A stretch of 23,886 nt of DNA, taken from assembly GCA_964429695.1 (NCBI GenBank), contig CAYSCS010000110.1:1-23886 (forward strand). Direction: 5' to 3'. Made by a program: the position numbers and the translations under genes. The notes beneath the pieces are model-generated. The model was not told where the DNA came from and did no database searches. It saw only the letters and a program-made list of their open reading frames with translations. The stretch comes from CAYSCS01 sp964429695. Lineage in GTDB: Bacteria > Acidobacteriota > Aminicenantia > Aminicenantales > Aminicenantaceae. Shown here piece after piece: positions 8,563-16,185 of the stretch (the stretch's first letter is position 1; each line of letters opens with the position of its first letter).

Positions 8563-8837
8563 TCGGACTTTATCTTGCCCTTGGCGGTTTCTTTCACTTC
8601 CTTGGGATTAATAAGTTTTATCTCAATCCCAAAATTGTCCAAACATCAACCATCGTATGACTTGACCTTCTTGCCTCCATTACTGCTCCTGTATCCCCCG
8701 CCCCCTTGAAGAAAGCCCTTTAGCTCCTGCCGTAGCTTGTCTTCTTTTCCTGATTTCAGCGCCTCGCCTTTCTCATCGCGCCAAGGGATGTTCGAGTACT
8801 TATGATTTCGATGATGGTCACGCATAAAATAATTCAT
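8559..8837 (-). CDS. Small unknown gene with an in-frame TGA codon
   Basis: The start at 8837 is strong: AGGAGGTAG then four As and ATG. The frame codes for 63 residues, His- and Asn-rich at the N-terminus (MRDHHRNHKYSN), then charged, then Gly-rich (GGGG at 45-48), and reaches TGA at 8648-8646. The same frame then continues with Cys-Leu-Asp-Asn-Phe-Gly and ends at TGA 8561-8559, giving 92 residues if the first TGA is read through. The second stop overlaps the ATG of the next gene, which fits a real gene end. A hairpin sits at SECIS-like distance after the first TGA. The gene is either a 63-residue protein, a 92-residue selenoprotein with adjacent Sec-Cys, or a pseudogene. The family is not recognised. 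Confidence 0.5.
8602..8632 (-). promoter_or_regulatory. Hairpin downstream of in-frame TGA, SECIS-like candidate
   Basis: On the minus strand TTGGGATT pairs perfectly with AATCCCAA around a 15-base interior. The first and last interior bases can add a G-T pair, and ATAA/TTAT can pair inside. The stem begins 13 bases after the TGA at 8648-8646 and the loop begins about 21 bases after it, with a G among its first bases. This spacing and loop are what bacterial selenocysteine insertion elements need. It could still be a chance inverted repeat. Confidence 0.4.
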
Positions 8838-9278
8838 TTTTCTACCTCCTAAGGTTAGGATTCTTAAACGAGAGTCTCTCTCAAACTCCTGGCGCAAGTG
8901 TCTCATGTCTTCATACTATCTTGTCCCTAAAAATCGGGTTTTCAAGTAGGCCCAAGATTCCCGTAAGGATTATTTCTCCTCGGATTAAATAAAGAAGAAA
9001 TCTCGTTAACTACAGAAATTCTCCTGAGTTTCGAGCCAGGATCCTCTCCACAGTCCTTGGGAAATTTTAAGGAAAAAAATGCCGAAAAAATAGAATGTTT
9101 CCCATGATTAAGAAGAGATTGCTTTTTAGATAAGAATTAGGGTTAGCGTTAATAATTCTGCTCCTAATCGAGCTATTATGATATCCAGGGTCTACTCATT
9201 CAGGGATGAGTCAAGATAGATAAAAAAGATGTTGCTTTTATTCTCTTATTTTTAGATGAAGAGCAAGATTATTATTGA
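8838..9278. other. Intergenic region, nothing recognised
   Basis: About 440 bases lie between the end of the QueG-like gene and the start of the small His-rich gene, both on the minus strand. No open frame of note, repeat or clear terminator is visible. The promoter of the small gene must lie in it. Confidence 0.45.
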
Positions 9279-10235
9279 CTAATCTTCAACTTGGGAACAT
9301 TGTTCTTGTAAAAGGTGGCGCAGATTCCTGTAATAGATCTCGTAATTTTCTGTAAGCCTCAGACTCTTCAATTTTTCTTTGATAAGATTTGAAAGGTGGG
9401 ATGAAGAGAAAGGAACATTTTTGAGGATAATCTCGGTTTCCTCATGGCTAAGATATATACCTGTATCTTTGACTTTGAACTTGCTCTTATTCAGAGGACA
9501 GACTTCTTGGCACTTGAGACAACCGATGATGCATTCAGGAGAGGGAGACTTCATTCCTGGAGGTATATTCTCCGCTGATTCAGAGTAAGAGACATAGCAT
9601 CTTTCGGCCCGAAGGAGAAATCTTTCCTGGGGAATAGCCTGAAGAGGACAGGCCTTGAAGCATGCTCGGCAAGATTCACATCTTTCAGCTATTCGCTCTT
9701 TTCCCAGCAGTTCACCATCTTTTTTAAGGCTCTTTTTCTTAAGAGGAATGTTGGTAACAATCCCAACGAGCTGGAAATAGCTACCAAATTCAGAGATGTA
9801 GGTAATATTGTTTTTTCCATAAACGGCAAGGCCAAGTTCCACAGCCAGCGATTTTAGAGGCGCATTGATGAGAGAGGCCTGCCACTTTTTGCCTGCGAGT
9901 TCATGTTTGAAATCGAGGAGAGTCTCATTAAAAACATCTGAATAATTTACATAGGTTGGGGGAAAAATTAATTTCTTTTTTTCCCCCTTGATGTCGACTT
10001 TAATGATATGAGCAGGTCTTGGAATAGCCACCACGACTAAAGACTGAGGGCTTTGGATAGGGCATCCTTCAAGATGAGTGAAAGAGTTTAAGTTTTTAAG
10101 GAAAAATTCGAGCTGAATTTCCCCTTTTTCCTTAAGCCTTTTGAGCCTTTTTCTTACTGTATGAACAAGGCTTACTGGACCCACTGCTGCCCGAAAGGCT
10201 CTTTCTCTTGCCCAATCCGCAAGTTCGCGATCCAT
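9279..10235 (-). CDS. QueG-like double [4Fe-4S] cluster protein
   Basis: This 318-residue protein resembles epoxyqueuosine reductase and its paralogues. It has the family segment YGKNN at 139-143 followed by EFGSYFQLVGIVTN (149-162), equivalent to the 'GWIGKN...GS...T' region. It then has two ferredoxin-type cysteine groups: C186-x2-C189-x2-C192-x3-C196 and C235-x3-C239-x2-C242-x3-C246. The HEAT-repeat C-terminus of true QueG is absent, so it may be a paralogue with another substrate rather than the tRNA queuosine enzyme. The N-terminus differs from QueG and starts MDRELADWAR. The ribosome binding site is weak (AGGG). No queuosine genes are adjacent. Corrinoid use is typical of the family but cannot be seen here. 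Confidence 0.8.
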   Translation of the reverse strand: MDRELADWARERAFRAAVGPVSLVHTVRKRLKRLKEKGEIQLEFFLKNLNSFTHLEGCPIQSPQSLVVVAIPRPAHIIKVDIKGEKKKLIFPPTYVNYSDVFNETLLDFKHELAGKKWQASLINAPLKSLAVELGLAVYGKNNITYISEFGSYFQLVGIVTNIPLKKKSLKKDGELLGKERIAERCESCRACFKACPLQAIPQERFLLRAERCYVSYSESAENIPPGMKSPSPECIIGCLKCQEVCPLNKSKFKVKDTGIYLSHEETEIILKNVPFSSSHLSNLIKEKLKSLRLTENYEIYYRNLRHLLQEQCSQVED

Positions 10236-10461
10236 TCATGCCCTATATATAATTTTAAATTATTTAAGGAAATCATTTAATTATAACGACAAAATAAAAA
10301 TTTCAATTTATTTTAATATTATCGTTAACAAGATTGGAAATAGACATTTTAAAGCGACTGTCAAGATGGCTCTTCTTTAAGGAGAAAATATGAATAAATC
10401 GAAATGAAGGGTAAAGATGAAAAAGGGCTGAAATTAAGGGATAAACCGGCAATTAAGGAAT

Positions 10462-11380
10462 TTATTCTTTCCTAAATTTCTTCCTCACCTTCAGTCTCTG
10501 ATCATAGAGAAAGGCATAAAATGATAAGTGATGGGTTTTCTTGAGCTCATGCTTTGACTCCTCTCGCATAATCCAGATAGGAAGAAAGTGACCATGCTTA
10601 TCTTCCTTTATTAATTTAAACTAGAGCAAATTGAAAAGGAAAGGGAAGTGCAGACCTGAAGAGAAATTTCAGCTGTTTGGAGCCATACTTGAAGAATTTG
10701 TGAATACTCAGTGAAAGAGAGCCTCCATCCATGAAATGCCTCTTCCTCATTCACTCCTCCTAACCTCTCAGGAAAAATGAATGCCGAATCGAGTTTTTCG
10801 GGCTGCTTGTTAGGCCAATTTTTAAGGGATTAATGAGAGTTTCTACTTCGACTTACTTTCTCGCACAGATTTCATACCCCTCATCCTGGGGAACCCGAGG
10901 CAGAAATGAACCAGAGGGTTTCAGAAGAAAGCAAGAATTTCAAGGAGTTGGCAATCTTTAATCTAAAAGTAAGCCTTACTTTTAAAGACTTAAGGGTACT
11001 TCTTTGGATAATATTGTAGCCAGGCCAAATCCTCTTGCTAAAAGCGGAGACCTAACCAAAATTCGCCTCCAGAGTTCGGCGTAAGCTAGATTAAATGCTC
11101 CAACGGTGACTCTATCAGGATAGTTAATTTCTGTATCCTGAACTCTACTGTGCATTTTAGATTTATTTCTTATTAAGGCCAAGCTTAAGGCTTGAGCGAA
11201 GCCCTTTTTCTGCAGGTTCTTTTAAATTCTCTCCTTCGGTTTTAATGCCAAAGACTTCTACCAAAATTCTTTCCTTTAGCTCCAATTTCTCAGAAATTTT
11301 AATGTTCGTGATTAGAATAAAAGAAAAAAGAAAAGCAAGCGAAGAAAAAGAGTAAAAAACAATCTTAAATAAAAATATTA
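10462..11380 (-). pseudogene. Decayed coding remnants, family not recognised
   Basis: No long open frame exists here, but successive minus-strand frames read like protein. From right to left: a hydrophobic signal-like start near 11380-11315, then LELKERILVEVFGIKTEGEN, a switch of frame near 11205, and ALIRNKSKM to a stop at 10982. This is followed by KPSGSFLPRVPQDEGYEICA, PEKLDSAFIFPERLGGVNEE, AFHGWRLSFTEYSQILQVWL, and finally KHGHFLPIWIMREESKHELK to a stop at 10462. At least four frame changes or stops separate them. The pieces may come from one exported protein or from two genes. I could not assign a family, and the judgement rests on reading by eye. Confidence 0.42.
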
Positions 11381-11568
11381 TTTATTTTTTATTTTATCGA
11401 TAGAAAAACTATAATTTCTAGCACTTTTAATTCATCAGTCTCATTACCAAAAAAGAAGAACCGCTCTAAAAAAATGTTTATTTCTTCAGAATTTACCTTT
11501 TTCCCTTCTTCTTAGCAAAAAATGCATCTTTCTCTAAAGTTTAAAAAGCAATTAAAAATATTTAATGG

Positions 11569-11623
11569 TTGACAAAAAAGAAAAGATGCTCTAAATTTAT
11601 AATTGAAAATGGTTATCATTATC
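11569..11623 (+). promoter_or_regulatory. Fur-controlled promoter of module A
   Basis: TTGACA (11569-11574), a 17-base spacer and TAAATT (11592-11597) form a sigma-70-type promoter. A perfect TATAAT at 11598-11603 is an alternative -10 but lacks a -35 at the right distance. GAAAATGGTTATCATTATC at 11605-11623 matches 16 of 19 positions of the Fur box GATAATGATAATCATTATC and covers the expected transcription start. The first gene is itself a Fur-family regulator, so autoregulation by iron is likely. Confidence 0.8.
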
Positions 11624-11640
11624 ATTCAAAGGAGAATTTA

Positions 11641-12096
11641 GTGCCAGGGCCATTCCGTTGGCGACACAGGTTGCGCACAAATTGCTCGCGGTGGACAATT
11701 CCTCGCGAGGTCATCCTTAATCTACTCAGTCAAAGCGCTCATCATCTGAGTGCAAAGGAGATATATGCAGCGGTCTATCCCCTTTATCCAGGTATCGGGT
11801 TGACAACAATCTATCGCACCCTGGATTTATTGCGAAGGCTTGGGGTTGTGCATAAGATATCAGGACCAGATGGTCAAAGCCGTTATGAGCTAAAAAGAGT
11901 CGAAGGTCAAGATTATCACCATCATCTAATCTGTACGAGTTGCGGTAGGATAGTTGATTCGCGAGATTTCCTTGAAGAAGAACTGGACATGGTGAAAAAG
12001 ATGGCTAAGTTCCTGGAAAAAAGACATAATTTTTTGATCACAGATAAAAAAATAGAATTTTTGGGTCTTTGCGAGAATTGCAGAAAGACAGCCTGA
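11641..12096 (+). CDS. Fur-family transcriptional regulator
   Basis: This 151-residue metalloregulator has the N-terminal winged helix (LSAKEIYAAVYPLYPGIGLT at 36-55, then TIYRTLDLL) and the metal-binding C-terminal part with His93-His94-His95, C98-x2-C101 and C144-x2-C147. The two Cys pairs form the structural zinc site of many Fur, Zur and PerR proteins. The GTG start at 11641 follows AAAGGAG at six bases. Earlier in-frame starts would lie upstream of the Fur box and outside the transcript. It heads module A, directly behind a Fur box, which argues for an iron sensor rather than a zinc or peroxide sensor. It ends in TGA, after which the same frame stays open into the next gene. Confidence 0.9.
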   Translation: MPGPFRWRHRLRTNCSRWTIPREVILNLLSQSAHHLSAKEIYAAVYPLYPGIGLTTIYRTLDLLRRLGVVHKISGPDGQSRYELKRVEGQDYHHHLICTSCGRIVDSRDFLEEELDMVKKMAKFLEKRHNFLITDKKIEFLGLCENCRKTA

Positions 12097-12120
12097 TTGA
12101 AAGATATAGGAGGTGAACAA

Positions 12121-12495
12121 ATGAGAAAAAGACAGAGAGTGATGTATCAATTCTCGGGTTTACCGGGCTGGATGCGCTTTGGATACTCTCCTGGGTGGTT
12201 AGGGAGAAGTCCTTCAGGGCTCGGTCCCTGCGCTCATTATCTGATGTTCGGGACATGGCCTATGCCTCAAATGGACTATGCCTGGTCTCAGGGGCAAATC
12301 CCCTTTTCACCTGCTCCCGGGTTCCACATGCCTGGCTTTCCCACACCTTTCGACCCCTGGGGAGCAGCAGAGGTAACTCAAGAGAAAGAGCTTGATTTCC
12401 TTCGAGCAGAAGCTCGCTGGCTCAAGGGGGAACTAGATGTTATCGAGCAAAGAATAAAGGAGCTCGAAAGAGAAAAGGAAAGAGAGGAAAAATGA
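12121..12495 (+). CDS. Gly/Pro/aromatic-rich protein with C-terminal helix, DUF5320-like
   Basis: The 124-residue product has a low-complexity N-terminal part (1-85) rich in Gly, Pro, Trp, Phe, Tyr and Met. An amphipathic helix follows at about 87-124 (LDFLRAEARWLKGELDVIEQ, then RIKELE). Similar helices end the proteins at 16553 and 16780, so the three form a local family. No enzymatic motif is present, and only one Cys (37). A structural or scaffold role around metal clusters is inferred from its neighbours. The ATG at 12121 follows AGGAGGTGAACAA, the best ribosome binding site of the operon. Its last codon overlaps the next gene (ATGA), so the two are translationally coupled. Confidence 0.75.
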   Translation: MRKRQRVMYQFSGLPGWMRFGYSPGWLGRSPSGLGPCAHYLMFGTWPMPQMDYAWSQGQIPFSPAPGFHMPGFPTPFDPWGAAEVTQEKELDFLRAEARWLKGELDVIEQRIKELEREKEREEK

Positions 12496-13205
12496 AAGTT
12501 GCTATAGCCACTGACAATGGATATGTTTCGGCTCACTTTGGCCGCTGCCCATCATATACTCTTCTTGAAATCGAAGAAGGAAAGGTAATCAAGAGGGAGG
12601 AAATCCCTAATCCAGGACATTCACCTGGATTTCTGCCCCATTATCTTTTTGAGCGAGGAGTTAATGTGATCATTGCCGGGGGAATGGGGCCTCGTGCTCA
12701 GGCTCTCTTTGCTGAAAAGAATATTCAGACCTTAACAGGAGTGCAGGGAGAAATCGACGAAGTCATCCAGAAATTCATTCGCCAAGAGCTCGACGCAGGA
12801 AAAGATTTATGCGATCATGACAAAGTAAGTTTCCCTGACCATCCCTGTCATCAAAACCATTCTCCTCAAGAAAGGCTTGAGGTTGGAGGCGGAAGGATTT
12901 GCGTCACGGCCAAAGGGAAGAGCCTTGATTCGGAGATTGACCCTAATTTTGGGCGTGCGCGCTATTTCCTCATCGTCGATCCGCAAACGATGGAGTTCGA
13001 AGCCTTTGAAAATCCTTCAGTTAACATTGCTCACGGAGCGGGGATTCAATCTGCCCAGTTTGTCGTCGAAAGGGGCGTTGCTGCTGTTTTAACGGGAAAA
13101 GTTGGGCCCAATGCCCACCGGCTGCTGGACTCAGCTTCAGTGAGGGTCATTACTGTAGAAGGGTGTACCATCCGCGAAGCGATAGAATGGTTAAAGAGGA
13201 GATAA
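12492..13205 (+). CDS. Tandem NifX-type (dinitrogenase cofactor-binding) domain protein
   Basis: Two dinitrogenase iron-molybdenum cofactor-binding domains (PF02579 type) lie in one 237-residue chain. Domain 1 spans about 1-105 with HFGRCPSY at 15-22 and GGMGPRA near 63-69. Domain 2 spans about 134-237 with DPNFGRARYF and GAGIQSAQ. The linker (106-125) carries Cys107, His109, His117, Cys119, His120 and His123, a possible metal-binding patch. NifX/NafY relatives hold or ferry Fe-S precursor clusters. In organisms without nitrogenase such proteins sit beside Mrp ATPases, as here. Domain 2 is clearly closer to the NifX domain at 16780 than to domain 1, so the fusion and the module B gene share ancestry. 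No nif genes are visible, so nitrogen fixation is not implied. Confidence 0.88.
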   Translation: MKVAIATDNGYVSAHFGRCPSYTLLEIEEGKVIKREEIPNPGHSPGFLPHYLFERGVNVIIAGGMGPRAQALFAEKNIQTLTGVQGEIDEVIQKFIRQELDAGKDLCDHDKVSFPDHPCHQNHSPQERLEVGGGRICVTAKGKSLDSEIDPNFGRARYFLIVDPQTMEFEAFENPSVNIAHGAGIQSAQFVVERGVAAVLTGKVGPNAHRLLDSASVRVITVEGCTIREAIEWLKRR

Positions 13206-13208
13206 GCC

Positions 13209-14012
13209 ATGAGCTTGAAAGAGGAAGAAGCAAAAATTTCGCGGGCACTGGCCAGGATAAAAAACAGGGTTCTTGTTTTTAGTGGCAAGGGAGGAGTTGG
13301 GAAGAGCACAGTCGCCGCCAACCTGGCAGCTCTCATTTCCCAGAGAGCGAAAAAAGTCGGACTTCTCGATGTCGATATTCATGGGCCCAACCTAGCTAAG
13401 ATGTTAGGAGTTGAGAACAGAACTTTAGAGTTTTCCCCAGAAGTGATTAAGCCTGTAGAAGTTAACGAAAACCTAAAGCTTCTCTCCATGTCTTTTCTCC
13501 TCCAGAGTCCTGACCTTCCGGTTATCTGGCGAGGGCCAATGAAGATGAAAGCGATTCAGCAATTTTTAGGGGATGTCGACTGGGGAGAGCTTGACTGGCT
13601 GATTATCGATTCTCCGCCAGGGACTGGGGATGAGCCGCTCTCTGTGGCTCAGCTAATTCCTGCCACAGGAGCAATCATCGTTACCACACCCCAGGATGTC
13701 TCTGTCCTCGATTCCAGGAAGGCTATCGTCTTTGCCTTGAAACTCAATCTCAAAATTCTGGGCGTCATCGAAAACATGAGTGGAATGGTCTGTCCCCATT
13801 GCGGGAAGCGGATTGACCTTTTCAAAATTGGCGGTGGTGAAAGGGCAGCGAGGGAGCTAAACGTTCCTTTTCTGGGGAGAATTCCGATTGACCCGCAGAT
13901 CGTTCTCTCTGGAGATGAGGGAAAGCCGTTTGCCATCAGTCAGCCTGATTCAGAAGCTTCGAAAGCCTTTCGAGAAATTGTAGATAAAATCCTGAACGCT
14001 CATAAAAATTAA
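13209..14012 (+). CDS. mrp: Mrp/NBP35-type Fe-S carrier P-loop ATPase
   Basis: This 267-residue ATPase of the MinD/Mrp class has the deviant Walker A GKGGVGKST at 26-34, DVDIHGP at 54-60, the switch DSPPGTGDEP at 134-143, and CPHC at 195-198, the cysteine pair that bridges an Fe-S cluster between the subunits of a dimer. ApbC/Mrp/NBP35 proteins deliver [4Fe-4S] clusters to target proteins. It starts three bases after the NifX-domain gene with a conventional ATG, which suggests a functional pair: the NifX protein as cluster holder and Mrp as carrier. It lacks the N-terminal DUF59 domain of longer Mrp proteins, as is common in anaerobes. All key residues are present. Confidence 0.93.
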   Translation: MSLKEEEAKISRALARIKNRVLVFSGKGGVGKSTVAANLAALISQRAKKVGLLDVDIHGPNLAKMLGVENRTLEFSPEVIKPVEVNENLKLLSMSFLLQSPDLPVIWRGPMKMKAIQQFLGDVDWGELDWLIIDSPPGTGDEPLSVAQLIPATGAIIVTTPQDVSVLDSRKAIVFALKLNLKILGVIENMSGMVCPHCGKRIDLFKIGGGERAARELNVPFLGRIPIDPQIVLSGDEGKPFAISQPDSEASKAFREIVDKILNAHKN

Positions 14013-14029
14013 GAATAAAGGAAAAAGGG

Positions 14030-14415
14030 ATGAAAAAATCGGCATCATCTGCGCTCGTCGTCAATCTTGCGGTGACGGTAAATGCTTCCATGCTCTTCGT
14101 AAGGGGGTAGGTGGTTTTGTTATCTATCCAAAAGATGAAGCGCTCGAGGTCGTAGGTTACTCCTACTGTGGTGGATGTTGAGGAGGAAATGTTGGATATG
14201 TACCTGAAGAGATGATCAAAAACGGAGTAGAGGTCATCAACCTAGCTATTGGCTTGGTCGTTGGCTATGCTCCTTGTCTGCATATCCCTAATTTTAAGGA
14301 GTTCATCGAAAGGTGGCACGGAGTTCCTGTCATAATTGTCACTCATCCCATCCCGCTTAAGTATATGGAATTACATGAAAAGCTTTCGTTCTGGAAAAAC
14401 ATGAACATGAGGTAG
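14030..14415 (+). pseudogene. CGGC-domain protein, broken by a frameshift and an in-frame TGA
   Basis: From about 14039 one frame reads GIICARRQSCGDGKCFHALR, then YCGGC, then NVGYVPEEMIKNGVEVINLA, then VVGYAPCLHIPNF and VIIVTHPIPLKYMELHEKL, ending in TAG at 14415. This is the CGGC family, a small putative metal-binding protein often found in iron and Fe-S gene groups. Two defects stop it. The only good start (ATG 14030) is out of frame by one base in the A run 14033-14038, where one more A would give MKKIGIICARR. Also, the codon after CGGC, where homologues usually have Pro-Gly, is TGA (14179-14181). It is either a pseudogene, a gene with a sequence error, or a recoded selenoprotein. No clear hairpin follows this TGA. 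Confidence 0.75.
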
Positions 14416-14480
14416 CTTGCTTCTGATTTAATGAAAGAAGATAGGGCTATCATGATGTCTTAAAATTGAAGGAGGAATAA

Positions 14481-14669
14481 ATGCAACGAAAAGGACAAGA
14501 AATGGGCAGGGGAAGGGGAGGCGGAATGGGTCAAAGAGGAAGAAGGGGAGCTGGACCTGGTGGCTCGTGTGTTTGTCCCTCCTGCGGAGTCACTACACCG
14601 CATCGAAGAGGAGTTCCTTGCTACGAGATGACTTGCCCAAAATGCGGAAGCAAAATGACGCGGGCTTGA
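14481..14669 (+). CDS. Gly/Arg-rich small zinc-ribbon protein
   Basis: The 62-residue product has a basic Gly/Arg-rich N-terminus (about 1-27, many Gly-Arg pairs), then C30-x-C32-x2-C35, His41, C47, and C52-x2-C55. The last Cys pairs form a zinc-ribbon or rubredoxin-like metal site, and the segment CVCPSCG...HRRGVPC...CPKCGS is typical of small proteins found beside NifX/Mrp clusters in anaerobes. GGAGGAATAA precedes the ATG. A metal-binding or Fe-S-related role is inferred. The Gly/Arg-rich part parallels the tails of the proteins at 16186 and 16780, so these proteins may bind the same partner or mineral surface. Confidence 0.75.
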   Translation: MQRKGQEMGRGRGGGMGQRGRRGAGPGGSCVCPSCGVTTPHRRGVPCYEMTCPKCGSKMTRA

Positions 14670-14949
14670 AACTTTCATCGTCCATCTCCAGGAAATTATA
14701 TTCGGGATAGGGAAAAGAGGGCGAAGTTTTAGTATGAGCCAGAATTAATCTCTTGGTTGCCATAATTTTAAGAGTTGAGTACGAGAGAAAATCCTTTTTT
14801 CTTGGCATGTCTTCCTTCAGGAGGAAAAGTGCTTGACGAAGGAAAACTGATCTTTGACTCAAATTTTTTTTGGCAGAGAGCAACGCAGAGATGGAGAAGG
14901 CATGGAGATCATTATTTGCTCAGGATAGGTGTGATAAGGAGGTAATTAA

Positions 14950-15492
14950 ATGAAGAGAAAGGAAGCTTATGAGAAGGATGCTCTTCACTTCAGGCTCATG
15001 GTTTTCTTCTACAAATTTCGTGATTTTTTTTTGCCAAGGAAGTTCATTCTCAAGGAAGCAGAGATTAGACAAGGTTCTACAGTCCTCGATTTTGGTTGTG
15101 GTCCGGGAAGTTACATTATTCCCCTGACGAAAATGGTTGGCTCCGCGGGCAGAGTTTATGCGCTGGATGTTCATCCGGTTGCCATCCAGAGGGTTGAGAG
15201 GCTTAGGGCTAAGAGGCGTCTGTCTAATGTCATCATCATTAGGTCAGATTGTCAGACGGGGCTGCCCGAGCGATTTCTTGATGTTATTCTCCTTTATGAT
15301 GTCTTCCATGAGCTTAAGCAGCCCGATCTAGTTCTTGAGGAATTGTACAGAATTTTGAAACCGACAGGCATTCTTTCCGTGAGAGATCATCACCTAAGAG
15401 AAGATGAAATAATTTCTGGCTTAACTGGGAAAGGTCTTTTTCGATTCATCAAGAAGGGGAGGAAGACGTATTCATTTAAAATTAAAGAGTGA
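14950..15492 (+). CDS. Class I SAM-dependent methyltransferase
   Basis: This 180-residue protein has a Rossmann-type methyltransferase fold: motif I VLDFGCGPGS at 45-54, an acidic residue ending strand 2 (Asp73 in ALDVHP), Asp100 in the third motif, and LLYDVFHEL around 114-122, with RILKPTG at 134-140 typical of the UbiE/Methyltransf_11 group. The substrate cannot be read from the sequence. The three cysteines of an ArsM-type arsenite enzyme are missing. GGAGGTAATTAA precedes the ATG. It lies 280 bases after the zinc-ribbon gene, so it may have its own promoter, but its position between the two Fur-controlled modules makes a role in the same process possible. Confidence 0.85.
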   Translation: MKRKEAYEKDALHFRLMVFFYKFRDFFLPRKFILKEAEIRQGSTVLDFGCGPGSYIIPLTKMVGSAGRVYALDVHPVAIQRVERLRAKRRLSNVIIIRSDCQTGLPERFLDVILLYDVFHELKQPDLVLEELYRILKPTGILSVRDHHLREDEIISGLTGKGLFRFIKKGRKTYSFKIKE

Positions 15493-16051
15493 AAAAAATC
15501 ACTTTGAGTTAAAAGTTTTCGGATATGATTCGAGAAAGAAGAGAAAGAGATGGAGATCCATGATGCGGGTCTTTCTTTGCTCTGCCTCTAAACAGAGTGC
15601 TCTCAGTCAATTTGGTGAAGTTATCCCTGAGTCATTTTGAACCTGGCCTTTTATTTATCGTAGGCTTACATAAAAAGGCTCTCTAAAAGTGTATTAATGA
15701 GATTTATAAGGTTTTATAAGAAGGAAATAAAATCTTTTCTGTATAAAGACAACCTTCCCAGGGAGTTAGAGGTTAAGGAGAGTTGAGTCAGAATATCCTT
15801 TCGATTAAAGAAGCATGGTCTGTTCAAGCAAGAAATTCCTGAAAACCATGAGTTTTCTAATATGAAAGTTTACACCTCAAGTCTCTAAAGCCATGTTTCT
15901 GCCCTTTATTTACCAGAAGCGGAGAGAATAAAAACTTCAAAGAAAAGACTTAATTATGATAAAGCATAGATGGCTGGATCTTGATAATCTCAGGTATTTG
16001 TGGAGAGAGCGAAGAATCTTTGATAAAGATCTGGCTGAGAATATTTCTTAC
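15493..16051. other. Intergenic region before module B promoter, no gene seen
   Basis: About 560 bases separate the methyltransferase from the module B promoter. All frames are broken into short pieces without ribosome binding sites. A five-base inverted repeat, AGTGA/TCACT, at the very start could be a weak terminator stem, but no T run follows it closely. Confidence 0.5.
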
Positions 16052-16105
16052 TTGACAAAGAAAATGTTTTGGCTTAAATTATTATTGATAATGGTTATCA
16101 TTATC
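16052..16105 (+). promoter_or_regulatory. Fur-controlled promoter of module B
   Basis: TTGACA (16052-16057), 17 bases and TAAATT (16075-16080) repeat the layout of the module A promoter. GATAATGGTTATCATTATC at 16087-16105 matches 17 of 19 positions of the Fur consensus and begins six bases after the -10, one base different from module A. Iron repression through the local Fur is the obvious reading. The first start codon of the module lies 80 bases further on. Confidence 0.84.
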
Positions 16106-16185
16106 ATATAGATGTTTGAATTTAGATGAGATTAAAGAAAAATTTAAGACCATTTTTTTCTTACTTTATAAATTGGAGGTTGAAA

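Noticed and set aside
11641..12495. The Fur gene and the following Gly/Pro-rich gene are in the same frame with only one TGA and eight codons between them, as if read-through could fuse them.
   Set aside because: The second gene has its own excellent ribosome binding site at an ideal distance from ATG 12121. TGA also clearly serves as a stop elsewhere in the window.
8559..14415. Reassignment of TGA as a sense codon (Trp or Gly), suggested by in-frame TGAs in two genes.
   Set aside because: Several intact genes end in TGA at ATGA overlaps, which requires TGA to be a normal stop.
14593..14883. Minus-strand ORF of 96 codons after the zinc-ribbon gene.
   Set aside because: It overlaps the conserved cysteines of the zinc ribbon on the other strand and has no start signal.
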